From Bufo bufo (Eukaryota; Chordata; Amphibia; Anura; Bufonidae), in the NCBI RefSeq assembly GCF_905171765.1, contig NC_053392.1, forward strand, positions 447,048,837 through 447,112,836: 64,000 nucleotides of DNA, in the 5' to 3' direction. The notes under the pieces are model-generated. The model did no database searches. It worked only from the letters and a program-made list of their open reading frames with translations, and was not told the origin of the DNA. This document shows, piece by piece, positions 52,565 to 63,407 of this stretch. A program made the translations under genes and the position numbers. Every line of letters begins with the position of its first letter. Position 1 is the stretch's first letter.

Positions 52565-53136
52565 TGTCTATTGTATGTCATAGATAATAGGAGTCCAAGG
52601 CGCATCCAGCCATCCTCTTAATGCTGTTTCCAAACAATTTTGATGGGTTTTCAATCAATTTATAACCTCTTCAGAGCAGTGGGTGCCTGGTTTGATGCTC
52701 GGGTCTCCCATTGACTTTCATTGTATTAAATTGCACTCGAGCACCCGCAGTATTCGGCCGAGCACTGCAATGTGATCAGCATAGCGATGCTCGAGCCGAA
52801 CAGCAGTTCGGCCTAGCATGCTCGCTCAACACTACTCTCTGCCTGAGGAGGTGGTGATGGGAAATTCACTAAAAGAGTTCAAGCTGGGCCTGGATGTATT
52901 TCTGAAGAGTAATAATATTACAGGCTATAGCTAGTAGAGAGGGGTCGTTGATCCAGGGAGTTATCTGATTGCCTGAATGGAGTCGGGAAGGAATTATTTT
53001 CCCCTTAAGTGGGTAAAATTGGCTTCTACCTCACAGGGTTTTATTTTTTGCCTTCCTCTGGATCAACTTGCAGGATAACAGGCCGAACTGGATGGACAAA
53101 TGTATTTTTTCGGCACTATATACTATGTTACTATGT

Positions 53137-54456
53137 CATGTCTGACAATGGCCGTAACTTGGTGGCGGCTTTGGAGCTCGGCAAGCTCACACACATACCA
53201 TGCCTAGCCCATGTGTTCAACTTAATGGTTCAGTGGTTTCTCAAAACCTACCCCAATTTGCCTGAGCTGCTGCTGAAGGTGCGCTGCATGTGTGCCTATT
53301 TCCAAAAGTCATCTATACCTGAGCACGCGCTGGAACTCCATGTTCCACATGTTGGCCAGACTTTGTGAGCAGCAGAGGGCAGTAGTGGGATACCAGCTGC
53401 AACATGGTCATTGCCTTTCCAGTCAGCTTCCGCTCTTCACAAGCGACGAGTGGGCATAGAGGTCTGACCACTGTGATGTTTTACGCAACTATGAAGAATC
53501 AACACAGATGGTGAGTGGCGATGCCGCTATTATCAGCGTAACCATTCCACTTTTGTGTCTACTGAAACGCTCGCTGCTCTCAATGAAGGAGAATGCTTTG
53601 TATGTGGAAGAGGTGGAAATGGGGGAAGACAGTACACAGGGTGATAGCCAGACCACCCTCCATTCGTCTTCTCAGCGCAAATTGGATGATGAGGAGGAGG
53701 AGGAGCAGGACACGGTTGCCTCCGCTACAGAGGCTAGTTACCACAGCAGGCTTATTCCATCTGTTCAGCATGGATGGGCCAAAGAGGAGGAAGAGGATGA
53801 GAAGATTGAGCGTCATCCTCCTGATGAGGACAGCGGTCTTGTCTGTTGGGACTCTGGCACACATGGCTGACTTTATGTTATGCTGCCTTTCCTGTGACCC
53901 TCGCGTTATACGCATTTTGGCCAACACTGATTACTGATTGTTCACCCTTCTCGACCCCCACTACAAAGAGAACTTCTCATCTCTCATTCCTGTGGTGGAG
54001 AGGACTATCAAAATGGTGCAATACCAGAAGGTCCTTGTGGAAAAATAGCTCCAAAGAATTTCAGCTGACAAGGCTGGCAGCAGACTATGCAATTCCTTGG
54101 TCAACTGATGAGCGGAGACAAGGGGAACACACAGCAGTTCCAACAGAGGCAAGGCAACACTCTCCAAGGCCTGGGACAGTTTCATGACACCCTGCCAGCA
54201 ACCTCACCCTGATGCGTGGCCTAGTGTCACAAGGATAGAAAAGTTTTGGAAGATGGTGAAGGAGTACGTAGCAGACCGTGTCAATGTCCTCAATGATCCC
54301 TCTGTGCCTTACAACTTTTGGGTGTCCAAGCTGGACACGTGGCACGAACTGGCGCTCTACGCCTTAGAGGTGCTGGCCTGCCCTGCCGCCAGCGTTTAGT
54401 CAGGGCAGGTATTTAGTGCAGCTGGGGGCATAATAACTGATAAGCGCATCCGCCTG
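53137..54456 (+). pseudogene. Outer hAT transposase, continuation after the LINE
   Basis: Resumes with MSDNGRNLVAALELGKLTH, then PCLAHVFNLMVQWFLKTYPN (the C-x2-H-x3-N motif intact), followed by frameshifted pieces (SGDAAIISVTIPLLCLL, the acidic insert near 53690) and the start of the C-terminal domain: YVADRVNVLND, PYNFWVSKLDTWHELALYALEVLACPAASV, then TAG where Leu/Ser is expected, AAGGIITDKRIRL. It breaks at 54456 where the next element inserts and finishes at 61844. Confidence 0.75.
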
Positions 54457-55239
54457 CAGGGGCGGACTGAGAAACCTCAGGGCCCCCGGGCAAAATAAAT
54501 CAAGGGCCCCCTTACAGGCCCCACCCATGTTCTGCTGCAAGCCCCACCCACGTGTACAGGACCAGGCCCCTCCTGAGTCATATCCTATTCAGGTAAATAT
54601 TACGATTTGTGACTAGGGTGGCCACTTGCTTCACCCCAAAAAGGAGGACATTCTAGGCCACACCCTCAACCAGTTAAACCACCCCCCTCTCCCAGTAAGT
54701 GCCCGGCAAAAGAAAAAAAATACGTCACTATAGCGCTTTTGCTTTACTGGACTCTGCGGGGTGGAAAAGCGCTGTATTATTAACCTAGTTCAGCAGTCCT
54801 GTGTCCCCCATTCACAGTTGTTATTAACCCCTTTCACTAGTCCCCTCTTCAGAGAAGAGGGGACTGCTGAAGGGGTTAATAAATACTGTGAACAGGGGAC
54901 ATTTGAAAGGGGTTAATAATTACTGTGAAGGGCCTTCAATAGTTATTAACTAGAGTTGAGCGAACACCTGGATGTTCGGGTTCGAGAAGTTCAGCCGAAC
55001 TTCCCGGAAATGTTCGGGTTCGGGATCCGAAATCGACCCGAACTTCGTCCCAAACCCGAACCCCATTGAAATCAATAGGGACCCGAACTTTTCGGCTCTA
55101 AAAAGGCTGTAAAACAGCCCAGGAAAGGGCTAGAGGGCTGCAAAAGGCAGCAAAATGTAGTTAAATCCCCTGCAAACAAATGTGGATAGGGAAATGAATT
55201 AAAATAAAAATAAAATAAATAAAAATTAACCAATATCAA

Positions 55240-56515
55240 TTGGAGAGAGGTCCCATGGCAGAGAATCAGGCTTCATGTCATAGCAGAGAATCAGGCTTCA
55301 CGTCACCCAAAACTGGAACAGTCCATTGTCAGATATTTAGGCCCCGGCACCCAGGCAGAGGAGAGAGGTCCCATAACATAGAATCTGGCTTCATGTCAGC
55401 AGAGAATCAGTCTTCATGTCATAGCAGAGAATCAGGCTTCATGTCATAGCAAAGAATCAGGCTTCACGTCACCCACCACTGGAACAGTCCATTGTCAGAT
55501 ATTTAGGCCCAGGCGCCCAGGCAGAGGAGAGAGGTCCCATAGCAGAGAATCTGGCTTCATGTCAGCAGAGAATCAGTCTTCATGTCATAGCAGAGAATCA
55601 TACTTCACGTCACCCAACATTGGAACAGTCCATTGTCATATAATTTAGGCCCCGGCACCCAGACAGAGGAGAGAAGTCCCATAACATAGAATCTGGCTTC
55701 ATGTCAGCAGAGAATCAGTCTTCATGTCATAGCAGAGAATCATGCTTCACGTCACCCAACATTGGAACAGTCCATTGTCATATAATTTAGGCCCCGGCAC
55801 CCAGACAGAGGAGAGAGGTTCCATAACATAGAATCTGGCTTCATGTCAGCAACTCAGCAGAGAATCAGTCTTCATGTCATAGCAGAGAACCAGGCTTCAT
55901 GTCACCCACCACTGGAACAGGCCACTGTCAGATATTTTTAGGCCCCGGCACCCAGACAGAGGAGAGAGGTCCCATAACATAGAATCTGGCTTCATGACAG
56001 CAGAGAATCAGTCTTCATGTCATAGCAGAGAATCATGCTTCACGTCACCCAACATTGGAACAGTCCATTGTCATATAATTTAGGCCCCGGCACCCAGACA
56101 GAGGAGAGAGGTCCCATAACAGAGATTCAGGCTTCATGTCAGCGACTCAGCAGAGAATCAGTCTTCATGTCACCCACCACTGGAACAGGCCACTGTCAGA
56201 TATTTTTAGGCCCCAGCACCCAGACAGAGGAGAGAGGTCCCATAACAGAGATTCAGGCTTCATGTCAGCAGAGAATCAGTCTTCATGTCATAGCAGAGAA
56301 TCAGGCTTCACGTCACCCACCACTGGAACAGTCCATTGTCACATATTTAGGCCCAGGCACCCAGGCAGAGGAGAGAGGTCCCATAGCAGAGAATCTGGCT
56401 TTATGTCAGCAGAGAATCAGTCTTCATGTCATAGCAGAGAATCAGGCTTCATGTCACCCACCACTGGAACAGGCCACTGTCAGATATTTTTAGGCCCCGT
56501 CACCCAGACAGAGGA
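55240..56515. repeat. Diverged 141-bp-family repeats in hAT B, about nine units
   Basis: Units contain GGAGAGAGGTCCCATAACA, GAATCTGGCTTCATGTCAGC, CTTCATGTCATAGCAGAG and GGCCCCGGCACCCAG, spaced about 125-150 bases. They are more divergent than in copy A and show no 1410-bp higher-order pattern. This resembles the state before the expansion seen in copy A. Confidence 0.8.
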
Positions 56516-56659
56516 GAGGTTCATTCAACTTTGGGTTGCCCCGCAATATAATGGTAAAATGAAAATAAAAATAGGATTGAATGAGGAAGTGCCCTGGAGT
56601 ACAATAATATATGGTTAAGGGGAGGTAGTTAATGTCTAATCTGCACAAGGGATGGACAG

Positions 56660-57613
56660 GTCCTGTGGGATCCATGCCTGGTTCATTTTTATGAACGTCA
56701 GCTTGTCCACATTGGCTGTAGACAGGCGGCTGCGTTTGTCTGTAATGACGCCCCCTGCTGTGCTGAATACACGTTCAGACAAAACGCTGGCCGCCGGGCA
56801 GGCCAGCACCTCCAAGGCATAAAAGGCTAGCTCTGGCCACGTGGACAATTTGGAGACCCAGAAGTTGAATGGGGCCGAACCATCAGTCAGTACGTGGAGG
56901 GGTGTGCATATGTACTGTTCCACCATGTTAGTGAAATGTTGCCTCCTGCTAACACGTTCGTATCAGGTGGTGGTGCAGTTAGCTGTGGCGTGGTGACAAA
57001 ACTTTTCCACATCTCTGCCATGCTAACCCTGCCCTCAGAGGAGCTGGCCGTGACACAGCTGCGTTGGCGACCTCTTGCTCCTCCTCTGCCTTGGGCTTCC
57101 ACTTGTTCCCCTGTGACATTTGGAAATGCTCTCAGTAGCGCGTCTACCAACGTGCGCTTGTACTCGCGCATCTTCCTATCACGCTCCAGTGCAGGAAGTA
57201 AGGTGGGCACATTGTCTTTGTACCGTGGATCCAGCAGGGTGGCAACCCAGTACTCCGCACACGTTAAAATGTGGGCAACTCTGCTGTCTTTGCGCAGGCA
57301 CTGCAGCATGTAGTCGCTCATGTGTGCCAGGCTGCCCAGAGGTAAGGACAAGCTGTCCTCTGTGGGAGGTGTATCGTCATCGTCCTGTGTTTCCCCCCAG
57401 CCACGCACCAGTGATGGGCCCGAGCTGCATTGGGTGCCACCCCGCTGTGAACATGCTTCATCCTCATCCTCCTCCACCTCCTCCTCATCCTCTTCCTCCT
57501 CGTCCTCCAGTAGTGGGCCCTGTCTGGCCACATTTGTACCTGGCCTCTGCTGTTGCAAAAAAGCTCCCTCTGAGTCACTTCGAAGAGACTGGCCTGAAAG
57601 TGCTAAAAATTAC
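56660..57613 (-). pseudogene. hAT B transposase, C-terminal third only, one frameshift
   Basis: Matches about residues 815-1112 of the copy A transposase: QRPGTNVARQGPLLED, the acidic block, YWVATLLDPRYKDN, MREYKRTLVDALL and the C-terminal dimerisation domain. A one-base loss near 56957 (CGTTCGTATC against CGTTCCGTATC in A) shifts the frame. The N-terminal end at about 57613 jumps directly to sequence upstream of copy A's start (ATTGTTACCGTTCACC), so about 2.4 kb encoding the BED finger and both catalytic Asp regions is deleted. Here the terminal Trp codon that is a stop in A is intact (NQAWIPQDL). Confidence 0.8.
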
Positions 57614-57639
57614 TCCTCATTGTTACCGTTCACCACAAT

Positions 57640-59575
57640 AAGAAAAATATTATTTGGCCCAATGTATTGAATTCAAATTCAGGCCTTTTTTTACAGACAC
57701 CTAACACTATCTGGCTATCTATTTAGGTACCGTATTACACTAATACAGGCACAGCAGTAATGACAGATTTAGCTGAATATAAATTTGAGGCCTATTATTT
57801 AGGCGCTGGGTGACAGGTATACGTTTACGGACAGAATTAGACTTGTATCTGCACAGTAGCGTGTGTGTGAAGTTATTGAGAATTACCCTATCAGCACCTT
57901 GAATCTAATATACCCTTTTAGGGATAGATTTAAATTAGGCCTGATACAGCAGAAACCACTAATTTAGAGAATTGCAAAATTGGGAATTGTATTTCAACCC
58001 AGAACAAAAACTGTGCTTTGACGGACACTAAATAACTTGACCAGCTAAAGCAATAATGACAGATTTGGATGAATATAAATTTGAGGCCTATTTTTTAGGC
58101 GCTGGGTGACAGGTATACATTTACACACAGAATTAGACTTGGAATTGCACTGTAGCGTGTGTGTGAAGTTATTGAGAATAACCCTATCTGCACCTTGAAT
58201 CTTATATACCCTTTTAGGGATAGATTTAAAGTAGGCCGGATACAGCAGAAACCACTAATTTAGAGAATTGCAAAATTGGGAATTGTATTTCAACCCAGAA
58301 CAAAAACTGTACTTTGACGGACACTAAATAACTTGACCAGCTAAGGCTACTTTCACACTAGCGTTCGGAGCGGATCCGTCTGATGTTTCATCAGACGGAT
58401 CCGCTCCGATAATGCAGACTTTTGCATTCGTTCAGAACGGATCCATCTGCATTATTACTTAGAAAATTTTCTAAGTCTGAAAATAGCCTGAGCGGATCCG
58501 TTCAGACTTTACATTGAAAGTCAATGGGGAACGGATCCGCTTGAAGATTGAGCCATATAGTGTCATCTTCAAGCGGATCCGTCCCCATTGACTTACATTG
58601 TAAGTGTGGACGGATCAGCTCGCCTCCGCACGGCCAGGCGGACACCCGAATGCTGCAAGCAGCGTTCAGGTGTCCGCTCACTGAGCGGAGCGGAGGCTGA
58701 GCGCTGGCAGGCGGATGCATTCTCAGTGGATCCGCCTCCACTGAGAATGCATTAGGGCCAGACGGATGCGTTCGGGGCCGCTCGTGAGCCCCTCCAAACG
58801 GAGTGCACGAGCGGACACCCGAACACTAGTGTGAAAGTAGCCTAAAGCAATAATGACAGATTTGGATGAATATAAATTTGAGGCCTATTTTTTAGGCGCT
58901 GGGTGACAGGTATACGTTTACACACAGAATTAGACTTGGAATTGAACAGTAGCGTGTGTGTGAGGTTATTGAGAATAACCCTATCTGCACCTTGAATCTT
59001 ATATACCCTTTTAGGGATAGATTTAAAGTAGGCCTGATACAGCAGAAACAAATAATTTAGAGAATTGCAAAATTGGGAATTGTATTTCAACCCAGAACAA
59101 AAACTGTGCTTTGACGGACACTAAATAACTTGACCAGCTAAAGCAATAATGACAGATTTGGATGAATATAAATTTGAGGCCTATTTTTTAGGCGCTGGGT
59201 GACAGATATACGTTTACACACAGAATTAGACTTGGAATTGAACAGTAGCGTGTGTGTGAAGTTATTGAGAATAACCCTATCTGCACCTTGAATCTTATAT
59301 ACCCTTTTAGGGATAGATTTAAAGTAGGCCTGATACAGCAGAAACCACTAATTTAGAGAATTGCAAAATTGGGAATTGTATTTCAACCCAGAACAAAAAC
59401 TGTGCTTTGACGGACACTAAATAACTTGACCAGCTAAAGCAATAATGACAGATTTGGATGAATATAAATTTGAGGCCTATTTTTTAGCCGCTGGGTGACA
59501 GGTATACGTTTACACACAGAATTAGACTTGGAATTGCACAGTAGCGTGTGTGTGAAGTTATTGAGAATAACTTTG
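57640..59575. repeat. Roughly 290-bp subterminal repeats of hAT B
   Basis: GGCGCTGGGTGACAGGTATAC, CTTATATACCCTTTTAGGG, GAATTGCAAAATTGGGAATT and GACGGACACTAAATAACTTG recur with a period near 290 bp from 57640 to 59575, interrupted by the MITE at 58345-58842. About five units. They correspond to 46143-46905 of copy A. Confidence 0.8.
58345..58842. mobile_element. 498-bp PIF/Harbinger-type MITE, TSD TAA
   Basis: GGCTACTTTCACACTAGCG at the left and its near inverse CACTAGTGTGAAAGTAGCC at the right. TAA at 58342-58344 and 58843-58845 restores CCAGCTAAAGC, seen in the other 290-bp repeat units. The three-base TWA target and these ends fit PIF/Harbinger. The interior is full of GGATCCG-centred inverted segments. 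No transposase. Confidence 0.85.
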
Positions 59576-60095
59576 TGACAGGCTCAGCTTGACCCTGATG
59601 TAGGATATAGCCAAAAAATAACCACACTATTGATGGTTAAATGCACTTGGTGACAGGCTCAGCTTGCCCCTGATGTAGTATATGGCCAAAAAATAACCAC
59701 ACTATTGATGGTTAAATGCACTTGGTGACAGGCTCAGCTTGCCCCTGATGTAGTATATGGCCAAAAAATAACCACACTATTGATGGTTAAATGCACTTGA
59801 TGACAGCTTGACCCTGATGTAGGATATAGCCAAAAAATAACCACACTATTGATGGTTAAATGCACTTTGTGACAGGCTCAGCTTGCCCCCGATGTAGTAT
59901 ATGGCCAAAAAACAACCACACTATTGATGGTTAAATGCACTTGGTGACAGGCTCAGCTTGCCCCTGATGTAGTATATGGCCAAAAAATAACCACACTATT
60001 GATGGTTAAATGCACTTTGTGACAGGCTCAGCTTGACCCTGATGTAGGATATAGCCAAAAAATAACCACACTATTGATGGTTAAATGTACTTGGT
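59575..60095. repeat. Roughly 75-bp subterminal repeats of hAT B, about seven units
   Basis: CACACTATTGATGGTTAAATG, GTGACAGGCTCAGCTTG and GATGTAGTATATGGCC repeat from 59575 to 60095. Counterpart of 46906-47440. Confidence 0.85.
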
Positions 60096-60559
60096 GGCAG
60101 CTTGTGCTGGCGCACCACAAGACACGAAATGGCCGCCGATCAACCCAGAAAAAAGTGAATGAAGAAACGTTCTGGGCAGCCTAAAAACAGTGAGCAATTA
60201 AATAGCAGCAGTTCAATGATCCACAGCTGTAGATCGATCTCTGAATGAAGTCTTTTGGAGGAGTTAATCACTGCCTAATCTCGCCCTAACGTCGCAGCTG
60301 CAACCTCTCCCTACACTTGTAACAGCAGAGTGACGTGCAGTGCTACGTGACCCAAGCTTATATAGAGGCTGGGTCACATGCTGCACTGGCCAATCACAGC
60401 CATGCCAATAGTAGGCATGGCTGTGATGGCCTCTTGGGGCAAGTAGTATGACGCTTGTTGATTGGCTGCATTGCAGCCTTTCAAAAAGCGCCAAGAAAGC
60501 GCCGAACACCGAACACGAACCCAGACTTTTACGAAAATGTTCGGGTTCGCTCATCCCTA

Positions 60560-60830
60560 TTATTAACCACTTTCAGCAGTCCTCCATTCACAGTATTTAT
60601 TAACCACTTCAGCAGTCCCCTATTCACAGTATTTATTAACCACTTCAGCAGTCCCCCATTCACAGTATTTATTAACCCCTTCAGCAGTCCCCCCTTCACT
60701 GAAGAGGGGACTAGTGAAAGGGGTTAATAAATACTGTGAATGGGAGACTGCTGAAACGGGTTAATAACTACTGTGAAGGGCCTTCAGTAGTTATTAACCC
60801 CTTTCAACAGTCCTTCATTCACACTGGTAT
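60560..60830. repeat. Roughly 45-bp minisatellite with inverted units in the CAGGGGCGG element
   Basis: ACAGTATTTATTAACC(A/C)CTT and CAGCAGTCC units repeat about four times and are followed by inverted units (GGGGACTAGTGAAAGGGG, AATAAATACTGTGAATGG). The same foldback exists left of hAT B at 54810-54950, so hAT B inserted inside this array. Confidence 0.75.
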
Positions 60831-61843
60831 TTATCAGACTTTTTTATAACTTATTTTTCTCCCCTTTTTCACCCCGGCCCTGCCACAGCCCACAGCAACA
60901 GCAGCGCCGCCAGCCCAGCACAGTCTTTCAATTTCTTTCAGACCAGACACGGCTTAAACGAAAAGCAGCCTAGGCTACCACTTAACCCAAAACCACTACC
61001 TCAGCAAACTCTGTGCCGCGCTCCTCAGAGTTCCCTTCCTTCTACCGCGAATCCTTCAGCGCCAATGAGTGCGCGAACAGCGCTGCAGTGTGTGTGACGT
61101 CAGTCCGCCCCTGGCAGTGGGGTGCCCCTATGCCCAGCTGGTAAAGGTTTACAGCTGGCACTTCCAACAGTGGCTGTACCCCCTCGCCCAATACAAAGAC
61201 TTGCCAGCAGATGTCAAGGCAATGTATCAGCATGGCACTAGCGTTTCCATTATGACTCAGCATGCAGCCGCTCTGCACATCCATTCATGCAATACATATA
61301 GTAACATGGAGCGAGCTAGACGTGGGCTATCATTTAACGCAGCAGTCGTGCAGTTTTCGGCGGAAATTCTGCAGTAAATAGCATTAGCAGAAGGACTGAC
61401 AGGAAACCAGGAGACGTCCCTAGACGCAGCAGTGTACATCACGCCACATCCATGACCGTTGCCCTTGGCAACTACTTACAACAGTATGGTGACGCCACAC
61501 AGAGGTATTCCTGGACACGCCCCTTCTCCTACCGACTCCCGAACGACCCACCAATCTCAGCAGGTGGAATGCTTCTACATCACAGCCCATCAGTGCACGG
61601 AGAGGCGTGGCTTAGCGCGCGTCCTCCACTTACTCGAGTCTCATTAAGCAGAGAGCCAATCAGCTATGTGGGCGGTGACCAAACATCTTGTCTTCACACC
61701 CACGTGGACAGACGGGGCGGGGCCATTAGTGGAGGCGAGAAATGAAGGCTCGACTGACGTTATGTGCACTGCTGCGGCGGGCCCCCATCCCGGCCGGGCC
61801 CTCGGACCACATCCGAAGTGCCCGACCGATCAGTCCGCCCCTG
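60831..61843. other. GC-rich right part of the CAGGGGCGG element, no gene recognised
   Basis: Contains an internal terminus-like CAGTCCGCCCCTG at 61099 and an ORF of about 100 codons (61069-61377) with no motif I recognise. CCCGGCCGGGCCC near the right end is strongly GC-rich and self-complementary. No transposase part is identifiable. Confidence 0.4.
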
Positions 61844-61936
61844 TCAACTGAAAATGCTGACAGGTTGACTCTTATCAAAATGAACAAGGCCTGGATTGCC
61901 CCTGACTTCTCTACTCCACCAGAGGAAAGCGGCTGA
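61844..61936 (+). pseudogene. C-terminal end of the outer hAT transposase
   Basis: Codes STENADRLTLIKMNKAWIAPDF and ends at a TGA at about 61934. It is the direct continuation of 54456 (ITDKRIRL) and equals the last 30 residues of the C-terminal domain in the sister family (NVDKLTFIKMNQAW). The exact join marks the insertion site of the 54457-61843 element. Confidence 0.8.
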
Positions 61937-62090
61937 ACATAAAGGCACTTTAAATGTGGCTTTTATGGTGTATTGAGTACACTGTATTCCCATGCACCCC
62001 TTCCACCACAAAAAAGGCTATATGGTTCAATCTTCCTTTTCTCGTCCTCCTCCTCCATCATATCAATATGCTTATTAGGCTGCCCTTGCT
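61937..62090. other. 3' untranslated part of the outer hAT
   Basis: AT-rich sequence between the transposase stop and the minisatellite. Nothing further recognised. Confidence 0.4.
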
Positions 62091-62880
62091 CCTAATGTTT
62101 TAGAGGATCAAATCAGCTGCAGGCCCTCAACCATAATTTTTTCGATGGTCAGCTCAGCAGCAGGCCCTCACCCCTAATGTTTTATATGGTCAGCTCAGCA
62201 GCAGGCCCTCGCCCATAATGTTTTAGATGGTCAGATCAGCAGCAGGCACTAGCCGCTAATGTTTTAGAGAGTCAGCTCAGCAGTAGTGTTATTCATGATT
62301 AAAATTTGCGATTTGAATATTCGCGCTAATCGCCAATTTGAGAATTTGCAAATATTTAGAATATAGTGCTATACTGTATATTCGTATTCGCGAATAGTGT
62401 CGAATATTCTAATCGCAAATTTATTGCGAATATATTACATTGCCGATTTTCCCAATCAAATAAACAATGATTGGAGATCACAAATTCTCGAATTTGCTAA
62501 TTTATGGCCAAATATTTGCGAAATATCGCAAATTTGAATATTGCCTATGCCGCTCATCACTACTCAGCAGCAGACCCTCACCCCTAATGTTTTAGATGGT
62601 CAGCTCAGCAGCAGGCACTCGCCCATAATGTTTTAGAGGGTTAGCTCTGCGGCGGGCCCTCAACCATAATTTTTTTGATGGTCAGGTCAGCAGCAGGCTC
62701 TGAACTATAATTTTTTCGATGGTCAGCTCAGCAGCAGGCCCTCAACCATAATTTTTTTGATGGTCAGCTCAGCAGCAAGCACTCGCCCCTAATGTTTTAG
62801 AGAGTCAGCTCAGCAGCAGACCCTTGCCCCTAATGTTTTAGAGAGTCACCATCAGGCCAGCAATCATAATTTTTCAAGGG
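62091..62880. repeat. Roughly 45-bp minisatellite at the 3' side of the outer hAT
   Basis: CCCCTAATGTTTTAGA, GGTCAGCTCAGCAGCAGG and CCCTC(A/G)CCC repeat with a period near 45 bp, from 62091 to 62283 and from 62563 to 62880. The gap is a MITE. Some units read CCATAATTTTTTCGATGG instead. Confidence 0.8.
62284..62562. mobile_element. 279-bp hAT-type MITE, TSD CTCAGCAG
   Basis: TAGTGTTATTCATG to GCCGCTCATCACTA, flanked by CTCAGCAG at 62276-62283 and 62563-62570, a perfect 8-bp duplication. The interior is rich in GAATATTCGCG and TTTGCGAATA inverted segments. It is a short relative of 13947-14833. Confidence 0.88.
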
Positions 62881-63189
62881 TGTGTATGATGGCCTTCTTT
62901 ATGTGTAATAAAGGGTGTATTAGAGTGCCGGTTCCTTGTAATTTTTGGCAGCCATTTAACTTAGTGCATAGGCTTTATGAGTGTAGGAGTCCAACTACCT
63001 GAACAATTGTACCGCAATGTTAATGAGGCCCTCCTTTATGTGATATACAGGTTGAATCGGTGTGCCTCTTCCTTGTCATTTTTGGCAGCACTTGCACTTT
63101 CTTTCCTGTATATTTACTTGTGTATAATGTTTCTTAACAATTTTTCCTCTAAAATCGATTTAATCTTCGGATTTGTGCGTATTATTGTC
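62881..63189. other. Subterminal region of the outer hAT, nothing specific
   Basis: Two degenerate copies of a GTGTATTAGAGTGCC / GGTTGAATCGGTGTGCC segment (about 62900 and 63050) suggest an about 140-bp repeat. No gene seen. Confidence 0.4.
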
Positions 63190-63407
63190 AGTCTGTAAAA
63201 TTGGCGTACTACTCGGACAACATCGTTCCCAGTAGTGACCTGGGAGTCTAAGATGCATCCAGACATCCTCCCCATGCTGTTCCCTAACCATTTCAGTGGT
63301 GTTTCCATCAATTTCTGACCTTTTCATGTGAACCAGACTCTCTCCCCTCCCAAGGTGTTCTACTCGAGCACCTGAGCACCCGAGCACTTTGGTGCTCGAT
63401 CAACACT
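63190..63407. repeat. Right terminal region of the outer hAT
   Basis: Shares TCTAAGATGCATCCAGACATCC, CCATTTCAGTGG and CTCGAGCACC...GTGCTCGATCAACACT with 52565-52834 and with the inverse of 23289-23545. This ties the outer hAT and the 29.5-kb element to one family. Confidence 0.7.

Larger units (their letters stand above)
23289..52834. mobile_element. Very long hAT-type element or nested MITE, 29.5 kb, TSD CTCTCTGC
   Basis: TAGTGTTGATCAAGCACC starts at 23289 and ...GCTCGCTCAACACTA ends at 52834. CTCTCTGC occurs at 23281-23288 and 52835-52842, a perfect 8-bp duplication. The first about 257 bases (to 23545) are inverted at about 52565-52834, sharing ATCTATGACATACAATAG and CCATCAAAATGGTTTGG. 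The ends resemble those of the outer hAT (15293 and 63190-63407), so this was probably a short non-autonomous relative later filled by a mariner, two Gypsy elements, a Penelope and a hAT. No hAT transposase of its own is visible. Confidence 0.8.
19371..53136 (+). mobile_element. CR1-type LINE, split by a 29.5-kb insertion
   Basis: A non-LTR retrotransposon with ORF1 (esterase type) and ORF2 (APE endonuclease plus RT). It runs 19371-23288, is interrupted by the hAT-type element 23289-52834, and finishes at 52843-53136. The two parts join cleanly: ...GACTATGGAACTCTCTGC on the left and CTCTCTGCCTGAGGAGG on the right. The 3' end closes with ACTATGTTACTATGT, a short terminal repeat of the sort CR1/L2 elements have. 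The LINE sits inside the outer hAT's transposase; both junctions share CATG, which is too short to prove a target duplication. Confidence 0.8.
54951..60559 (-). mobile_element. hAT element B, sister of A, internally deleted; TSD TTATTAAC
   Basis: TAGAGTTGAGCGAAC at 54951 to ...CGCTCATCCCTA at 60559, flanked by TTATTAAC on both sides (54943-54950, 60560-60567). Layout follows copy A: 141-bp-type repeats (about nine units, 55240-56515), minus-strand transposase remnant, about 290-bp repeats, about 75-bp repeats. The transposase lost its N-terminal two thirds. A Harbinger-like MITE lies within the 290-bp repeats. Confidence 0.9.
54457..61843. mobile_element. CAGGGGCGGACTG-TIR element (hAT, Charlie-like), 7.4 kb including a nested hAT
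   Basis: CAGGGGCGGACTG at 54457 and its exact inverse CAGTCCGCCCCTG at 61831-61843. GGGCCCCCGGGC near the left end and GGGCCCCCATCC near the right also correspond. It sits inside the C-terminal domain of the outer hAT transposase, which resumes exactly at 61844. No 8-bp duplication is obvious. A third copy of the terminus, CAGTCCGCCCCTG, occurs internally at 61099. Without the nested hAT it is about 1.8 kb and has no recognisable transposase. Confidence 0.65.
15293..63407 (+). mobile_element. Outer plus-strand hAT element, split and internally duplicated
   Basis: The left end TAGTGTTGAGCGAGCATGC at 15293 and the right end (on the other strand CAGTGTTGATCGAGCACC) near 63407 are similar inverted termini. 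Transposase pieces lie on the plus strand at 16132-18655, 18655-19370, 53137-54456 and 61844-61936, in correct order. The gaps are a LINE (19371-53136) and a CAGGGGCGG-type element (54457-61843). I could not find a convincing 8-bp duplication: CTGCAAAA on the left and GCGCTAAA on the right agree at only five positions. The boundaries therefore rest on terminal similarity and on the split transposase. Confidence 0.65.

Noticed and set aside
61069..61377. 102-codon ORF considered as a host gene exon
   Set aside because: No recognised motif, overlapping ORFs on the other strand, and location inside a transposon; left as unassigned.
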